Source: Chloroflexi bacterium UBA6077 (GTDB lineage: Bacteria > Chloroflexota > UBA6077). Taken from it: a stretch of 58,092 nt of DNA. The stretch's first letter is position 1. The number at the start of each line of letters is the position of its first letter. Made by a program: the position numbers and the translations under genes. Below the pieces are notes generated by a model. That model saw only the letters and a list, made by a program, of their open reading frames with translations, did no database searches and had not been told where the DNA came from. Where the stretch lies: NCBI GenBank assembly GCA_002436065.1, contig DIXP01000022.1:1-58092 (forward strand). The letters are read 5' to 3'. Of the stretch, positions 15,738-24,640 are shown piece by piece.

Positions 15738-16124
15738 ATGGAGATCAACAAGGATCTGATAGCCGCTTCCTCGACCCCGATCGTCCTGGCGATCCTGGCC
15801 GAAGGGGACAGCTACGGCTATGCGATCCTCCAGCGAGTTCGGGAGTTGTCCGGAGGGCGCATGGAGTGGACGGACGGGATGCTCTACCCGGTTCTGCACC
15901 GGCTCGAGCGGCTCGGCCACGTCGAGGCGCGGTGGGAAGTTGCGGAGAGCGGTCGCCGTCGCAAGTACTACCGGATCACGTCCCGGGGCCTGGCTCAGTT
16001 CGCGGACGAACGCAGGCAGTGGGAAGCGGTGGACGCCACGCTGCGGGGGGTCTGGCCGGCGCTCTCCCTTTCCGTCCCGCCCGGCTACCCGGCGGCGGCC
16101 ATGCCGCTGCCACAGGGAGCCTGA
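15738..16124 (+). CDS. PadR-family transcriptional regulator, copy B
   Basis: A 128-residue PadR regulator with the same DGMLYPVLHRLERLGHVE signature as copy A (1140-1526). The eleven replacements cluster in the last 50 residues (for example SFPASHPAAAVLL becoming SVPPGYPAAAMPL), away from the DNA-binding wing, so both copies should recognise the same operator. The ATG at 15738 follows GGAGGG. It sits 3 bases before the HAAS/DUF4153 gene. Cross-regulation between copies is likely, by inference from the shared promoter dyads. Confidence 0.9.
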   Translation: MEINKDLIAASSTPIVLAILAEGDSYGYAILQRVRELSGGRMEWTDGMLYPVLHRLERLGHVEARWEVAESGRRRKYYRITSRGLAQFADERRQWEAVDATLRGVWPALSLSVPPGYPAAAMPLPQGA

Positions 16125-16127
16125 GCG

Positions 16128-17498
16128 ATGGCAACTGCAGGTGATGCGGTATCGCTTGAGCAGCAGATCGACCGATGGCGGAGCTACCTACGCCGGCGGC
16201 AGGCGATCCACTCGGTGGATGTAGCGGAGCTGGAAGACCATCTGCGCGAGCAGATAGCGGTCCTGGTCGACGCGGGGCTCGCCCAGGATGAAGCGTTCCT
16301 GGTGGCGGTGAAGCGCATGGGCAACCTCGACGTCCTCTCGCGGGAGTTCGCGCGAGAGCACTCGGAACGGCTCTGGAAGCAGCTCGTCGTTGCCCCCTCG
16401 GATTCCGGCGACTCACAAGCGCAGGCCCGAACGGATGCCATCGTCGCCTTCTGCCTTGCGGTGGCGGCGGCCGTGCTCATCAAGCTGCCGGCGCTCTTCG
16501 GGATCCAGTTGGACCAGGACACCGGCTTCTACGCTCGCAATCTCAGTCTCTTCGTGCTGCCCCTCCTGACCGGCTATTTCGCCTGGAAACGGCGCATCGA
16601 CACCAGCACTATCCGCTGGCTGGCCGTGGCCTTCGTCGCGGCGGCTGTATTCGCCAACGTCTATCCCTTCGCCCCGGGCGGCTACACCGAGCCGCTCACG
16701 GCGCTGCACCTGCCGATCGCGCTCTGGCTGGCGGTGGGCATCGCGTACGCCGGCGGCCGCTGGAGACAGGTGGGCGGCCGCATGGACTTCATTCGCTTCT
16801 CGGGTGAGCTGTTCATCTACTACACCCTGATCGCCCTCGGCGGCGGCGTCCTCATGGCGTTCATGGCGATGATCTTCCAGGCCATCGGGATCGATGTCGA
16901 GCCCTTCTTCGAGTCGTGGCTGCTGCCGTGTGGAGCGGTCGGGGCCGTCGTGGTCGCCTCCTGGCTGGTGGAGGCCAAGCAAAGCGTGATCGAGAACATG
17001 GCGCCCGTGTTGACGCGCCTCTTCACACCCCTTTTCGCCGCCCTGCTGGTCACCTTTCTGGGGGCCATGCTGTGGACCGGGCGCGGAGTCGGCATCGAAC
17101 GCGACGTGCTCATAGCCTTCGACCTGCTCCTGGTGGTGGTCCTTGGCCTTCTGCTCTATTCCGTCTCCGCCCGGGACCACCAATCGCCCCCTGGCGCCTT
17201 CGATGTGTTGCAGGTCGTTCTGGTGGTGAGCGCGCTATTGGCCGACGCGGTAGCGCTGTGGGCCATCGCCGCGCGCATCACCGAGTTCGGCTTCAGCCCG
17301 AACCGCGTGGCCGCCCTGGGTGAGAACGTAATCCTTCTGGTCAATCTGGCGTGGTCCGCCCTGCTCTACATCCGCTTTCTGAGGGGGCGCGGGTCGTTCG
17401 CGGACCTCGAACGGTGGCAGACGGACTACCTGCCGGTCTATGCCCTGTGGGCGGCGATCGTCGTGATCGTCTTTCCACCGCTGTTCGGATACATCTGA
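16128..17498 (+). CDS. HAAS-domain / DUF4153-like polytopic membrane protein, copy B
   Basis: A 456-residue protein collinear with copy A (1530-2900): the HAAS-type N-terminal domain (ELEDHLREQ, VAVKRMGNLD) and about 10-12 hydrophobic helices. Differences are scattered conservative changes, and both frames are intact, so both products are probably made. Divergence is lower in the membrane half than in the soluble half. It forms a two-gene unit with padR copy B. The DNA after its stop (TGACAGGGTGCCGCATTGGGCCG) matches that after copy A up to the recombination point. Confidence 0.8.
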   Translation: MATAGDAVSLEQQIDRWRSYLRRRQAIHSVDVAELEDHLREQIAVLVDAGLAQDEAFLVAVKRMGNLDVLSREFAREHSERLWKQLVVAPSDSGDSQAQARTDAIVAFCLAVAAAVLIKLPALFGIQLDQDTGFYARNLSLFVLPLLTGYFAWKRRIDTSTIRWLAVAFVAAAVFANVYPFAPGGYTEPLTALHLPIALWLAVGIAYAGGRWRQVGGRMDFIRFSGELFIYYTLIALGGGVLMAFMAMIFQAIGIDVEPFFESWLLPCGAVGAVVVASWLVEAKQSVIENMAPVLTRLFTPLFAALLVTFLGAMLWTGRGVGIERDVLIAFDLLLVVVLGLLLYSVSARDHQSPPGAFDVLQVVLVVSALLADAVALWAIAARITEFGFSPNRVAALGENVILLVNLAWSALLYIRFLRGRGSFADLERWQTDYLPVYALWAAIVVIVFPPLFGYI

Positions 17499-17666
17499 CA
17501 GGGTGCCGCATTGGGCCGGTGAGGTCGGTCTCCGTGGCAAGTTCATCCATTCCTCGTAGCCTGGCTGCAACTGCAGGCTGATCCGCTCGCTCTCGCCATA
17601 GGCTACCATCACGGTAGTGTTTCCCTTTGCGGGTGACCGGCGTGACCAACATCGAAGGAGGGCAAA

Positions 17667-17813
17667 ATGGAGTCCAAGTGTGCGAACTGCTCGATGCGGG
17701 AGAAGGCGGAGAAGAACCCACGAACATTTCTGGCTAGGCTCTGGCGCTTCCATACGCGGTTTTGCCCGGGGTGGAAGGCTTACCAGCGTGAGTTGGCGAA
17801 GGAGAAGTCCTAG
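17667..17813 (+). CDS. Small protein (48 aa) with CxxC, unknown function
   Basis: An ATG with AGGAGGG directly upstream opens a 48-codon frame: MESKCANCSMREKAEKNPRT, then an aromatic and basic stretch LARLWRFHTRFCPGWKAYQR. Features are a CxxC near the N-terminus, a third Cys in FCPGW and many Lys/Arg. The strong ribosome site, charged composition and ordered Cys/Trp positions support a real gene. It may bind a metal or FeS cluster or a membrane surface. Function unknown. Confidence 0.65.
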   Translation: MESKCANCSMREKAEKNPRTFLARLWRFHTRFCPGWKAYQRELAKEKS

Positions 17814-17947
17814 CTGGGGATGAAATGATTCAGCTATGCTGCCAACGTCGGCAATATCGAGAGGGTGTGGGATTTGGCCGTTGAGTTGACCAGATCCAAG
17901 AAGAGTGGTCGGTTATTCCTATAGAGACAGCGAAAAGGAGAGGCGTC

Positions 17948-19087
17948 ATGGCTATCGCAATCCCTGAGGCGGAGCCGCAGGTGAACCGGCGACAGGTGAC
18001 CCAGTTTCTCGGGCTGACCTTCGCTCTAACCTGGTTGCTGGACCTGTTCCTGTGGCGTGTGGTGGGCTACGGCAACCCGACCATGGGGCTGCTGCTCCAA
18101 CTCCAGATGCTGCTGCCTGCCTTCAGCGCCATGGCGCTGGGGCTGTTCGCCTTCCAGAACGGGCGCCGCAGCCCTCTGAGCTTGAGGGGGCCGTCGCGCG
18201 TCTTCGTCCTCTACTTCCTGGCCTACACCCTGATCTACCTGGCCCTCACGGTCGGGGCGATCCTCTTGCCTGAGCAGTTGCCTCTCTTCAGCCTGATCGG
18301 CCTGTCTCTGACCGTTCTCGGCCTGCTGTTGGTGCTGGCGCTGCGGGGCTTCCGCGGGCGAGGAGCTCTCTCCCCCATCGGGGTTCTAGGCGCGAAGCCT
18401 CGTTACTGGTTGCTCTTCGGCCTCGGTTTCATACTGTTCTACAGTAGCCAGACCCTGCTGAACTACCTGTTCAATCTGGGCCATGCCGTGGACGTCGTCC
18501 CCATCGCCCAGCAGGCGATGATGCCGCCGGACAGCTTCCTGGTGGTCGCCATCATCCAGTCGGTGTTGGTGAGCCCCCTCCTTGCCGTGCTGATCGCCTT
18601 TGGAGAGGAGTACGGCTGGCGCGGCTACCTCCAGGGCGAGTTGGTGAAGATGGGGAAGGTGCGGGGCATCCTGCTGCTCGGCATCATCTGGGGGGTATGG
18701 CATGCGCCGGTCATCGCCATGGGCTACAACTACCCCGGTTACCCCGTGGCCGGTATCTTCGTGATGACCGGATACACCGTGATGCTCGCCTTCGTCCTTG
18801 GCTACGCCGTGCTGAAGACCGGCAGCGTTTGGCTGGCGGCCTATCTTCACGCCCTGAACAATCAGGTCTACGCCACCCTGGTGGTGCTGGTCTACGCGCC
18901 CAACGATCCGGTCTTCTCCTTCGGCGGGGGGCTGTACGGCATCGCTAGCATGGCGGTGATCGTGCTGCTGATCCTGCGAGATCCGGTGTGGCGGGATGGA
19001 GACTATCGAGATCAACGTCGCGGCGTACGCGGTGTGTGCCTCTCCGACAAGGTATCACCGCTTGGGCAACTGTCATCAGACGCGTAG
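17948..19087 (+). CDS. CPBP-family intramembrane metalloprotease
   Basis: The 379-residue multi-helix protein carries the CPBP (Abi/CAAX protease-like) motifs: FGEEYGWRGYLQ (EExxxR), a second helix with IIWGVWHAPVI (FxxxH type, His as metal ligand) and AAYLHALNNQ. These residues form a membrane-embedded metal site; bacterial members process peptides or act in bacteriocin self-immunity. An AAAAGGAG ribosome site precedes the ATG. The last 30 or so residues are basic and of unrelated composition. No peptide substrate gene is apparent next to it. Confidence 0.88.
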   Translation: MAIAIPEAEPQVNRRQVTQFLGLTFALTWLLDLFLWRVVGYGNPTMGLLLQLQMLLPAFSAMALGLFAFQNGRRSPLSLRGPSRVFVLYFLAYTLIYLALTVGAILLPEQLPLFSLIGLSLTVLGLLLVLALRGFRGRGALSPIGVLGAKPRYWLLFGLGFILFYSSQTLLNYLFNLGHAVDVVPIAQQAMMPPDSFLVVAIIQSVLVSPLLAVLIAFGEEYGWRGYLQGELVKMGKVRGILLLGIIWGVWHAPVIAMGYNYPGYPVAGIFVMTGYTVMLAFVLGYAVLKTGSVWLAAYLHALNNQVYATLVVLVYAPNDPVFSFGGGLYGIASMAVIVLLILRDPVWRDGDYRDQRRGVRGVCLSDKVSPLGQLSSDA

Positions 19088-19242
19088 ACCGCTGGACTAT
19101 CACCCCCAGCACGAACTGTCGCCACGTCCTCAGGTTTCGGGGATCGGGCCCTTTCCACTGCCTCTACCAAGGCATCTCGACACCCGTTTCCTCCGGCTAG
19201 ACCTGGGGGCTTGCCAAGCCTGCTGGGGGCTGGTGATCGAGC

Positions 19243-20481
19243 CTATTCTCGCCAGACCCTGATTCTAGCTTTCTCCTCGATTCCCTGAGGCAGCTCAATG
19301 GCGAGAAGGCCGGGGAATTCGCGGGCGGCATCCCATTCCTTCTGTTTCGCATCGAGAAAAGCGCTGGCGCGAGCATCCGCCAGCATCACCACGACGTCGA
19401 AGGGTTCCCCCGCATTCCCGTCGCCACCAAAGGTCACCGGGACCTGCCACTGCCCCTCACCTTTGATGGCGTGCACGCCTGTGCCGGAGTTCGTGGATTG
19501 AGGGAACCATCGCCCGTTCGGCGCGTGCACCACAACCCAGATCTGATCGGTTGTCTCCGGGCTGAAGCTACCTGCAAGCCGCAGCGATTGAGGCACCTTG
19601 GTGTCGTTGGCAATACCGACGATCGACAGCTGACCTGGCAGCCGGACGTTGGACATAACCGGTGGCAGACCCCACATGTCCGATGTCCGAACCACGTTGA
19701 CGCGACGTATCTCGCTGACCCCTAGCGGCATCCTGGTGAACCCGGGATAGCCTGAACCGTGCAGCTTGTCTTCCTCACATCGTTGTTTCAGATCGTCAAC
19801 AATGGACTGGCTAGCCTGGTCACCGGCCGATGCCAGCATAATCTGAAAGGGCCGCCCGGCGTCGGTCGGAACGCCCACACCGATCCGCATCTCCCATTTC
19901 CCCTCTCGCTTGACGAGCCGGCCCTTACCCTGGCAGGCATCCAGTATCTGGGCATGGAGTGCGCCACCCTGGTCGGCGACGAACACCCAGAGGTCGTCCT
20001 TGAAATCGGCCGGATAGTCGCCGACCAGGGTAATGATCTGGGCTACCTTGTCCCCATCCTTCACATTCATTTGCCAATTGGTGGCTGGACTGGGGGCAGC
20101 TTTCGTGGCGGCTGCAGTGGGAGGGACAGCCGTAACGGTCGGTGGGTTAGAGGCAGGGAGTGAAATCGAGATAGGCGGCGTGGCTGCAGCCGGGGGGACA
20201 GCCGTTGCGATTGACGGACTGGAGGTAGCTACTGATGCAATTACGACTGGTGTGGGCACTGGCGTTTTCGGGGCGGTGGAGAATAGTGTGGGAACCAATC
20301 CCAGATTCATGCCCAGGCCGAGTGACAGGATGATAACCCCAACGGTACCGGACACTATGCGTCCGGCTCTGTCTAAATTCTTCCACTTGACACTGGCCAC
20401 CGCAGTTAGTGCCAGGAAGGCCAGACCAGCCACAACGAGTATCTTGTCCACAGATGCATCAAAAATCTCCGCCAAGTCCAT
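19243..20481 (-). CDS. Membrane-anchored protein with two related extracytoplasmic domains
   Basis: The 412-residue protein has two N-terminal membrane helices (about 13-31 and 42-60), then a long Pro/Ala/Thr/Ser-rich linker (about 70-130), then two similar domains of about 125 residues. Each has a TLVGDY- or SIVGIA-type strand, an acidic segment before a hydrophobic strand (DLWVFVAD; QIWVVVHAP), GKWEMRIGV or GQWQVPVTF, a GRPFQIMLAS or GEPFDVVVML strand, a charged helix and a closing hydrophobic strand before basic residues. This is an internal duplication exposed outside the membrane. No known family recognised. AGGAG lies about 10 bases before the ATG. Confidence 0.75.
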   Translation of the reverse strand: MDLAEIFDASVDKILVVAGLAFLALTAVASVKWKNLDRAGRIVSGTVGVIILSLGLGMNLGLVPTLFSTAPKTPVPTPVVIASVATSSPSIATAVPPAAATPPISISLPASNPPTVTAVPPTAAATKAAPSPATNWQMNVKDGDKVAQIITLVGDYPADFKDDLWVFVADQGGALHAQILDACQGKGRLVKREGKWEMRIGVGVPTDAGRPFQIMLASAGDQASQSIVDDLKQRCEEDKLHGSGYPGFTRMPLGVSEIRRVNVVRTSDMWGLPPVMSNVRLPGQLSIVGIANDTKVPQSLRLAGSFSPETTDQIWVVVHAPNGRWFPQSTNSGTGVHAIKGEGQWQVPVTFGGDGNAGEPFDVVVMLADARASAFLDAKQKEWDAAREFPGLLAIELPQGIEEKARIRVWRE

Positions 20482-20931
20482 CTTTGGCTGCTCCTTCTAC
20501 AACGAACTGAACGGAGTGTCCAGCCCGCCATGCATCCTAGCTGGGACCTCTCGCAAAACACTCGCAAGGGTTTACTCTCACCACCACCAGCACACAACGT
20601 AGGTGGGGTAGCTGGGCGGGATCGTGACTCCACGCGTCTCTTTCAGCCACCGAATGTGCTCGGCTTCGTTCGCAGGTTTCTTGTTGCTCATCTGGAGAAG
20701 CAGCCCTCGTGGAGAGTCCGCGACGACCAATAGTCTATCACGTCTGATTGCACCAAGATGTAGTCTCCTATGCCTCCCCAAGACTGCGCTTGAAGAACTG
20801 CCGTCTCTCCTCGCTGATTCCTATAGGTCATCAGGTCCTCGAAGAGAATACGGCGATGCGTACCTACCTTGCAGTGAAATTAGCGGTGGCGACCGGTTTC
20901 CTCTCGCAGCACAAAGTCGCGGGGACAAAGA
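20482..20931. other. Non-coding stretch
   Basis: Between the divergent promoter side of the duplicated-domain protein and the 3' end of the MFS gene I see no supported gene, RNA or repeat. Short frames here have no ribosome site or recognisable sequence. Confidence 0.5.
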
Positions 20932-22245
20932 TCAGGTACGGGGACTTTTTAGAGAGGTGTCTGTTTGTTCGGAGAATGCGGCCGATCGGTCGATCGAAAG
21001 CACCACGGGCGACAGGAAGCCGAGCAGAGAGACGAGTCCTCCGGCGATGCCGACCGAGACGAACAGCCACCGGACGCCGATCGCATCGCCCAGTGGCGTC
21101 GCGATCGCGAGGCCGACCGGTGCTGCCAGCCCCATTATCGTGCCGAGCAGGGAGAGTACACGGCCCTGAAGCTCGTTCGGGACGGTCGTCTGCAGGATGG
21201 TCGTGAACGGCGCCTGGCCCATGATGAAGACGATGCTGCTTACGGTCCACCAGAAGACGGCAAGCCAGAACATGTCGCCCGGGGCCAGCGCGGCGAAGGC
21301 GAGGGTGAAGCAGGAGAGCGCGAAGCCCGCCAGCACCCACACGATTCGCCGTTTGGGCGCGATCGCCGCGACGGCGACGCCCCCGACGATCATGCCCACA
21401 CCTCCCAGGCTTTCGATGATCGCGACGTGCTGCGGCCCGCCGCCGAAGTGCTCCTTGACCAGGAGCGGCATCAAGGTGAAGGAGGGCATTATGACTAGTA
21501 TCACCGCACCCATGAGCGCGTAGAGCCGCCTTAGCGCGGGGTTGCGCCAAACGGTCAGAACGCCTTCGGTGAACTCCTGCCAGAGGCCGCGCCGCTGGTG
21601 CGGCAGCAGGCGTCGCTGCGGAATCGGGTAGACGATGAGCGGCAAGACGCCGATGACGGCCGTCACTACGTCGATGCTGAGCGCCGTACCGGTCGGCATG
21701 ATGCTGATCGCCAGTGCGCCGAGCGGCGCGGCCGCGACCGTCATGATGCCGTAGAGGGTCTGGTTGAGCCCCGCGGCGCGAGGCAGGAAGCTTTGCGGCA
21801 CGAGCATGGCGGTGCTTGCGGCGGCGGCCGGCTGCTGGAATGCCTGCATGGCGCTGCGGACGAACATCATCGTGTAGATGTGCCAGAGCTCGACGCGATC
21901 AGACGCGAAGAGCGCGATCAGGACCAGCATGCACAGGGCGTTGATCATGTCGGCGGTGATCATAATGAAGCGGCGGCTGTATCGGTCGGCCCAGATACCG
22001 CCCAGCGGACCGAGCAGCGCCTGCGGCAGCAGCGCCGCCAAACCGGCGGTCGCGAGCGCTGAGACGCTCCCTGTCGTATCCGTGATCCACCACAACAGCA
22101 CGAACTGCGTCATGGCTGAGCCGATCAGGGAGGATGCCTGGCCGCCGAAGATTGCCCAGAAGCGAACGCGCCAGCGCGGTCCGGGGTCGTCGCCGGCCGC
22201 CGGCATCTCGGGTTGTGTAGGGGAAAGGGTCAATTCGTCACTCAT
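20932..22245 (-). CDS. MFS efflux transporter (DHA3/EntS-like)
   Basis: The roughly 437-residue protein has 12 hydrophobic segments and the MFS loop motif GGIWADRYSRR after helix 2 plus a related LPRAAGLNQT segment typical of the DHA3/MFS_3 group. Members export drugs, siderophores or other hydrophobic compounds by proton antiport. It is transcribed divergently from a TetR gene whose likely operator lies between them. The ATG at 22245 is preferred; an in-frame ATG at 22272 falls inside the operator dyad. The frame is intact and ends with a hydrophilic tail. Confidence 0.9.
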   Translation of the reverse strand: MSDELTLSPTQPEMPAAGDDPGPRWRVRFWAIFGGQASSLIGSAMTQFVLLWWITDTTGSVSALATAGLAALLPQALLGPLGGIWADRYSRRFIMITADMINALCMLVLIALFASDRVELWHIYTMMFVRSAMQAFQQPAAAASTAMLVPQSFLPRAAGLNQTLYGIMTVAAAPLGALAISIMPTGTALSIDVVTAVIGVLPLIVYPIPQRRLLPHQRRGLWQEFTEGVLTVWRNPALRRLYALMGAVILVIMPSFTLMPLLVKEHFGGGPQHVAIIESLGGVGMIVGGVAVAAIAPKRRIVWVLAGFALSCFTLAFAALAPGDMFWLAVFWWTVSSIVFIMGQAPFTTILQTTVPNELQGRVLSLLGTIMGLAAPVGLAIATPLGDAIGVRWLFVSVGIAGGLVSLLGFLSPVVLSIDRSAAFSEQTDTSLKSPRT

Positions 22246-22257
22246 GGAAGGGTATTG

Positions 22258-22283
22258 AAAGATACCGATCATATGGTATCTTT
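22258..22283. promoter_or_regulatory. TetR operator between MFS and tetR genes
   Basis: A perfect dyad with 9-base arms (AAAGATACC, 22258-22266; GGTATCTTT, 22275-22283) and an 8-base spacer lies in the short divergent intergenic region. This size and position are typical of TetR operators, so the repressor should control both its own gene and the efflux pump. Confidence 0.8.
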
Positions 22284-22320
22284 ATTGCGTGACAAAGTCC
22301 AGCTTTCATGAGAGGCCGAA

Positions 22321-22878
22321 GTGTCGACCAGCGCCTACCGTCGGAAGAAGGAACCAGAGCAGGTGAGGCGAGCGCTTCTGGACTGCGCCGAAAGGATCGC
22401 CGTAGAGGAAGGTTTGGCCGGCGTAACCGTCCAGGCCGTTGCCGATGCGGCCGGTGTGACCAAGGGCGGTCTCTTTCACCACTTCCCGAGCAAGCAGGCG
22501 CTGCTCGAGGGGATCTTCGCGGACATGATGGAGACCCTCGACAACGAGATCGAGGCGCACATGGCTCGAGACCGGAACCCCTACGGCCGCTTCACCCGCG
22601 CCTATGTGGCAGCGATGCTCTCGAAGGAAGGGCTTGGGAGCCGCTCGCCCCGCGCCGTGCTGTCGGTTGCCATGATGGGAGAGAGGTCGCTGGACGCCCT
22701 ATGGGATGACTGGCTGGCGTCCCGGCTCGCCCGACACAAGAAGACTGACGATGACCCAATGCTCGAGATTGTCCGGTTCGCCGCCGACGGCGCATGGATG
22801 GCCTACGTCGGTGCCGAAGCGGTGCCTGAACTGGGCTCACTGCGCGACCGTCTCTTCGGACTCACGTTGGGCAAGTAG
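22321..22878 (+). CDS. TetR-family transcriptional regulator
   Basis: The 185-residue protein has an N-terminal TetR helix-turn-helix (residues about 15-62; VTVQAVADAAGVTKGGLFHH, FPSKQALL) and a C-terminal helical ligand-binding domain resembling TetR_C_37-type regions. It likely represses the divergent MFS exporter and is released by the exported compound. GTG start at 22321 with GAGAGG upstream. The dyad at 22258-22283 is its probable binding site. Confidence 0.92.
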   Translation: MSTSAYRRKKEPEQVRRALLDCAERIAVEEGLAGVTVQAVADAAGVTKGGLFHHFPSKQALLEGIFADMMETLDNEIEAHMARDRNPYGRFTRAYVAAMLSKEGLGSRSPRAVLSVAMMGERSLDALWDDWLASRLARHKKTDDDPMLEIVRFAADGAWMAYVGAEAVPELGSLRDRLFGLTLGK

Positions 22879-23135
22879 ATGAAACCGATCATCATCAAGG
22901 GAGCCCAAGAGAACAAGCGGTGCCTTCGCTTCGCAAGGCATTGGGTCTTGCGCTACCAATTCCCGGAGGGCGACGGCGACACGTCACAGGGTTAGCGTCC
23001 TCTATATTGTCAAGTATTGGGTTGTCCGAACGGTTGGGGGTTGCCGGGAAAGGCGCTATAATCAGTGGCAAGCCTCAGGGACCTCCCGGGGAGGAGAGGC
23101 AGCATCCGGATGGGTGGCTAAGAGCGGAGGCTGGT

Positions 23136-23393
23136 ATGACGGCGCAAAGGAAGTGTCGATACTGCCTGTACTGGCATTCCCGCTTGCCAGGCGGCGTCGA
23201 GCCCAAGGACGAAACCATAGGCGAGTGTAGGTTCAACCCGCCGGTGTCCCTGGCCGCAGGCGACATAAGAAGGGCATCGGAGAAACGGGGCTTTTGGCCG
23301 GAGACCCACGGCAAGGACTGGTGCGGGCAATTCAGCCTCCATCGCTGGCCTCAGCGGGGCGGTGGCTTCATGAAACCCCCACCGCTGAATTAG
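23136..23393 (+). CDS. Small Cys-rich protein (85 aa), zinc-ribbon-like
   Basis: The ATG at 23136 follows GGAGG with 6-base spacing; the frame also extends upstream without a good start. The product has CRYCLYWHS, GECRFNPP, FWPETHGKDWCGQF: two N-terminal Cys, one central Cys before Asn-Pro-Pro and a final WCGxF. This four-Cys layout occurs in small proteins of phages and many bacteria and probably binds zinc or an FeS cluster. Role unknown. It lies between tetR and an MBL-fold hydrolase, both on the same strand. Confidence 0.7.
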   Translation: MTAQRKCRYCLYWHSRLPGGVEPKDETIGECRFNPPVSLAAGDIRRASEKRGFWPETHGKDWCGQFSLHRWPQRGGGFMKPPPLN

Positions 23394-23470
23394 CAGATGA
23401 CATGATAGCTCCCTATTAGGAGCGGATTGGTGAACCGCTAGACCTATCAGATGAGGAGGATGTAGCAGTC

Positions 23471-24307
23471 GTGCGAGTCAAGATCACTACCCTTGCCGAG
23501 AACAGCGCCACCATCCAGGGCACCCTCGCGGAGCATGGGCTTTCCATGCTGCTGCAACTGGACGATCTGTGGGTGTTGCTGGACACGGGCTTCAGCGATA
23601 CCGCCGTCCACAACGCCCATGCCCTCAAGATAGATCTCTCGCGGGTAAGCCACATCGTGATGAGCCATGGCCACAGGGACCATTCCGGCGGGCTGCTGTC
23701 GGTTTTGGCGGAAACGGGCGAGGTGACGGTGCACGGACACGTGGGCATCTGGAAGCCCCGCTACGGGGTCCCGCAGAATCAGAAGCCCAAGTATGCCGGT
23801 CTCCCATACGTGAGGGAGATGCTGGAGTCGCTGGGGGCTACCTTCGATCTCTCCGACGGCCCGGTGCAGCTTTCGCCCCAGGTCATGACCACGGGGCCGG
23901 TGCCTCGGAACACCCCCTTCGAGACGCTGGATGCTCGCCTCAAGGTGAGGGTCGGCCAGGGATGGGTACAGGACCAGATCGAGGATGACCAGTCGCTCCT
24001 GGTGAAGACGCCTCGAGGGCTGGTGGTGATGCTGGGCTGCGCCCACAGTGGCATCGTCAACACCCTCTACCGTGCCCAGGAGGTGTCGGGCGAGAAGCGG
24101 ATTTACGCCGTCCTGGGCGGCACCCACCTGAAGTCAGCGTCCAGGGAGCAGTTGGAGAAGACGGTTGACGTCCTCAAGCAGTTGGACATCCAGAAGATCG
24201 GTGTCTCCCACTGCACCGGCATGGTGGCCTCCGCCGTCCTGGCCCAGGAGTTTGGCGATCGCTTCTTCTTCAACAACGTGGGCACCGTCACTGATTGGGA
24301 GTTCTGA
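23471..24307 (+). CDS. MBL-fold metallo-hydrolase
   Basis: The 278-residue protein has the metallo-beta-lactamase motif HIVMSHGHRDHSGGL and later ligands in LGCAHSGIVN and VSHCTG. The sequence resembles the archaeal and anaerobe group annotated as dihydropterin-ribofuranosylaminobenzene phosphate synthase-like, cytoplasmic hydrolases of phosphoester or pterin-type substrates. I cannot assign a substrate. It starts with GTG at 23471, with GAGGAGG upstream, and ends just before a strong terminator, so it is probably a single-gene unit or cotranscribed with the small Cys-rich gene. Confidence 0.88.
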   Translation: MRVKITTLAENSATIQGTLAEHGLSMLLQLDDLWVLLDTGFSDTAVHNAHALKIDLSRVSHIVMSHGHRDHSGGLLSVLAETGEVTVHGHVGIWKPRYGVPQNQKPKYAGLPYVREMLESLGATFDLSDGPVQLSPQVMTTGPVPRNTPFETLDARLKVRVGQGWVQDQIEDDQSLLVKTPRGLVVMLGCAHSGIVNTLYRAQEVSGEKRIYAVLGGTHLKSASREQLEKTVDVLKQLDIQKIGVSHCTGMVASAVLAQEFGDRFFFNNVGTVTDWEF

Positions 24308-24326
24308 GCTATCCAAGCCTAATGCG

Positions 24327-24365
24327 ACACCCCCTTCCTGGCACGGGAAGGGGGTGTTTTTCTGT
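24327..24365 (+). terminator. Rho-independent terminator after the MBL hydrolase gene
   Basis: A perfect 12-bp stem (24327-24338 with 24346-24357) with a 7-base loop is followed by a T run on the plus strand, 19 bases after the MBL stop codon. This is the cleanest intrinsic terminator in the window. Confidence 0.92.
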
Positions 24366-24640
24366 CCCCAGGTCCGCCTTTTGGCGGACTGAACCTCATC
24401 TTGATGGCTGATCCATTTCTCCCTACGCATCGCTATGCTCAGCAGTGGTAGTTGATCCGTTTCGGTCGGATAGACCGGCCGGCGTGTTGGCGGTGGAGTC
24501 AGCGAAAGGGCTGGTCCCTGACGTGCCATCCACCGAGGGTGTTGAACAGCCGCACAGATGGTGCTGATGCTGGTTGAGGTCCGCGCAACCGACGTTGGTG
24601 GTAATCGGGTTGCGGACGGAGAGTGAAAGGAGCGTTTCCG

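Noticed and set aside
20578..20781. Minus-strand frame ending EAEHIRWLKETRGVTIPPSY
   Set aside because: Part of it looks protein-like, but no ribosome site precedes any start and the frame is very short; not enough to call a gene.
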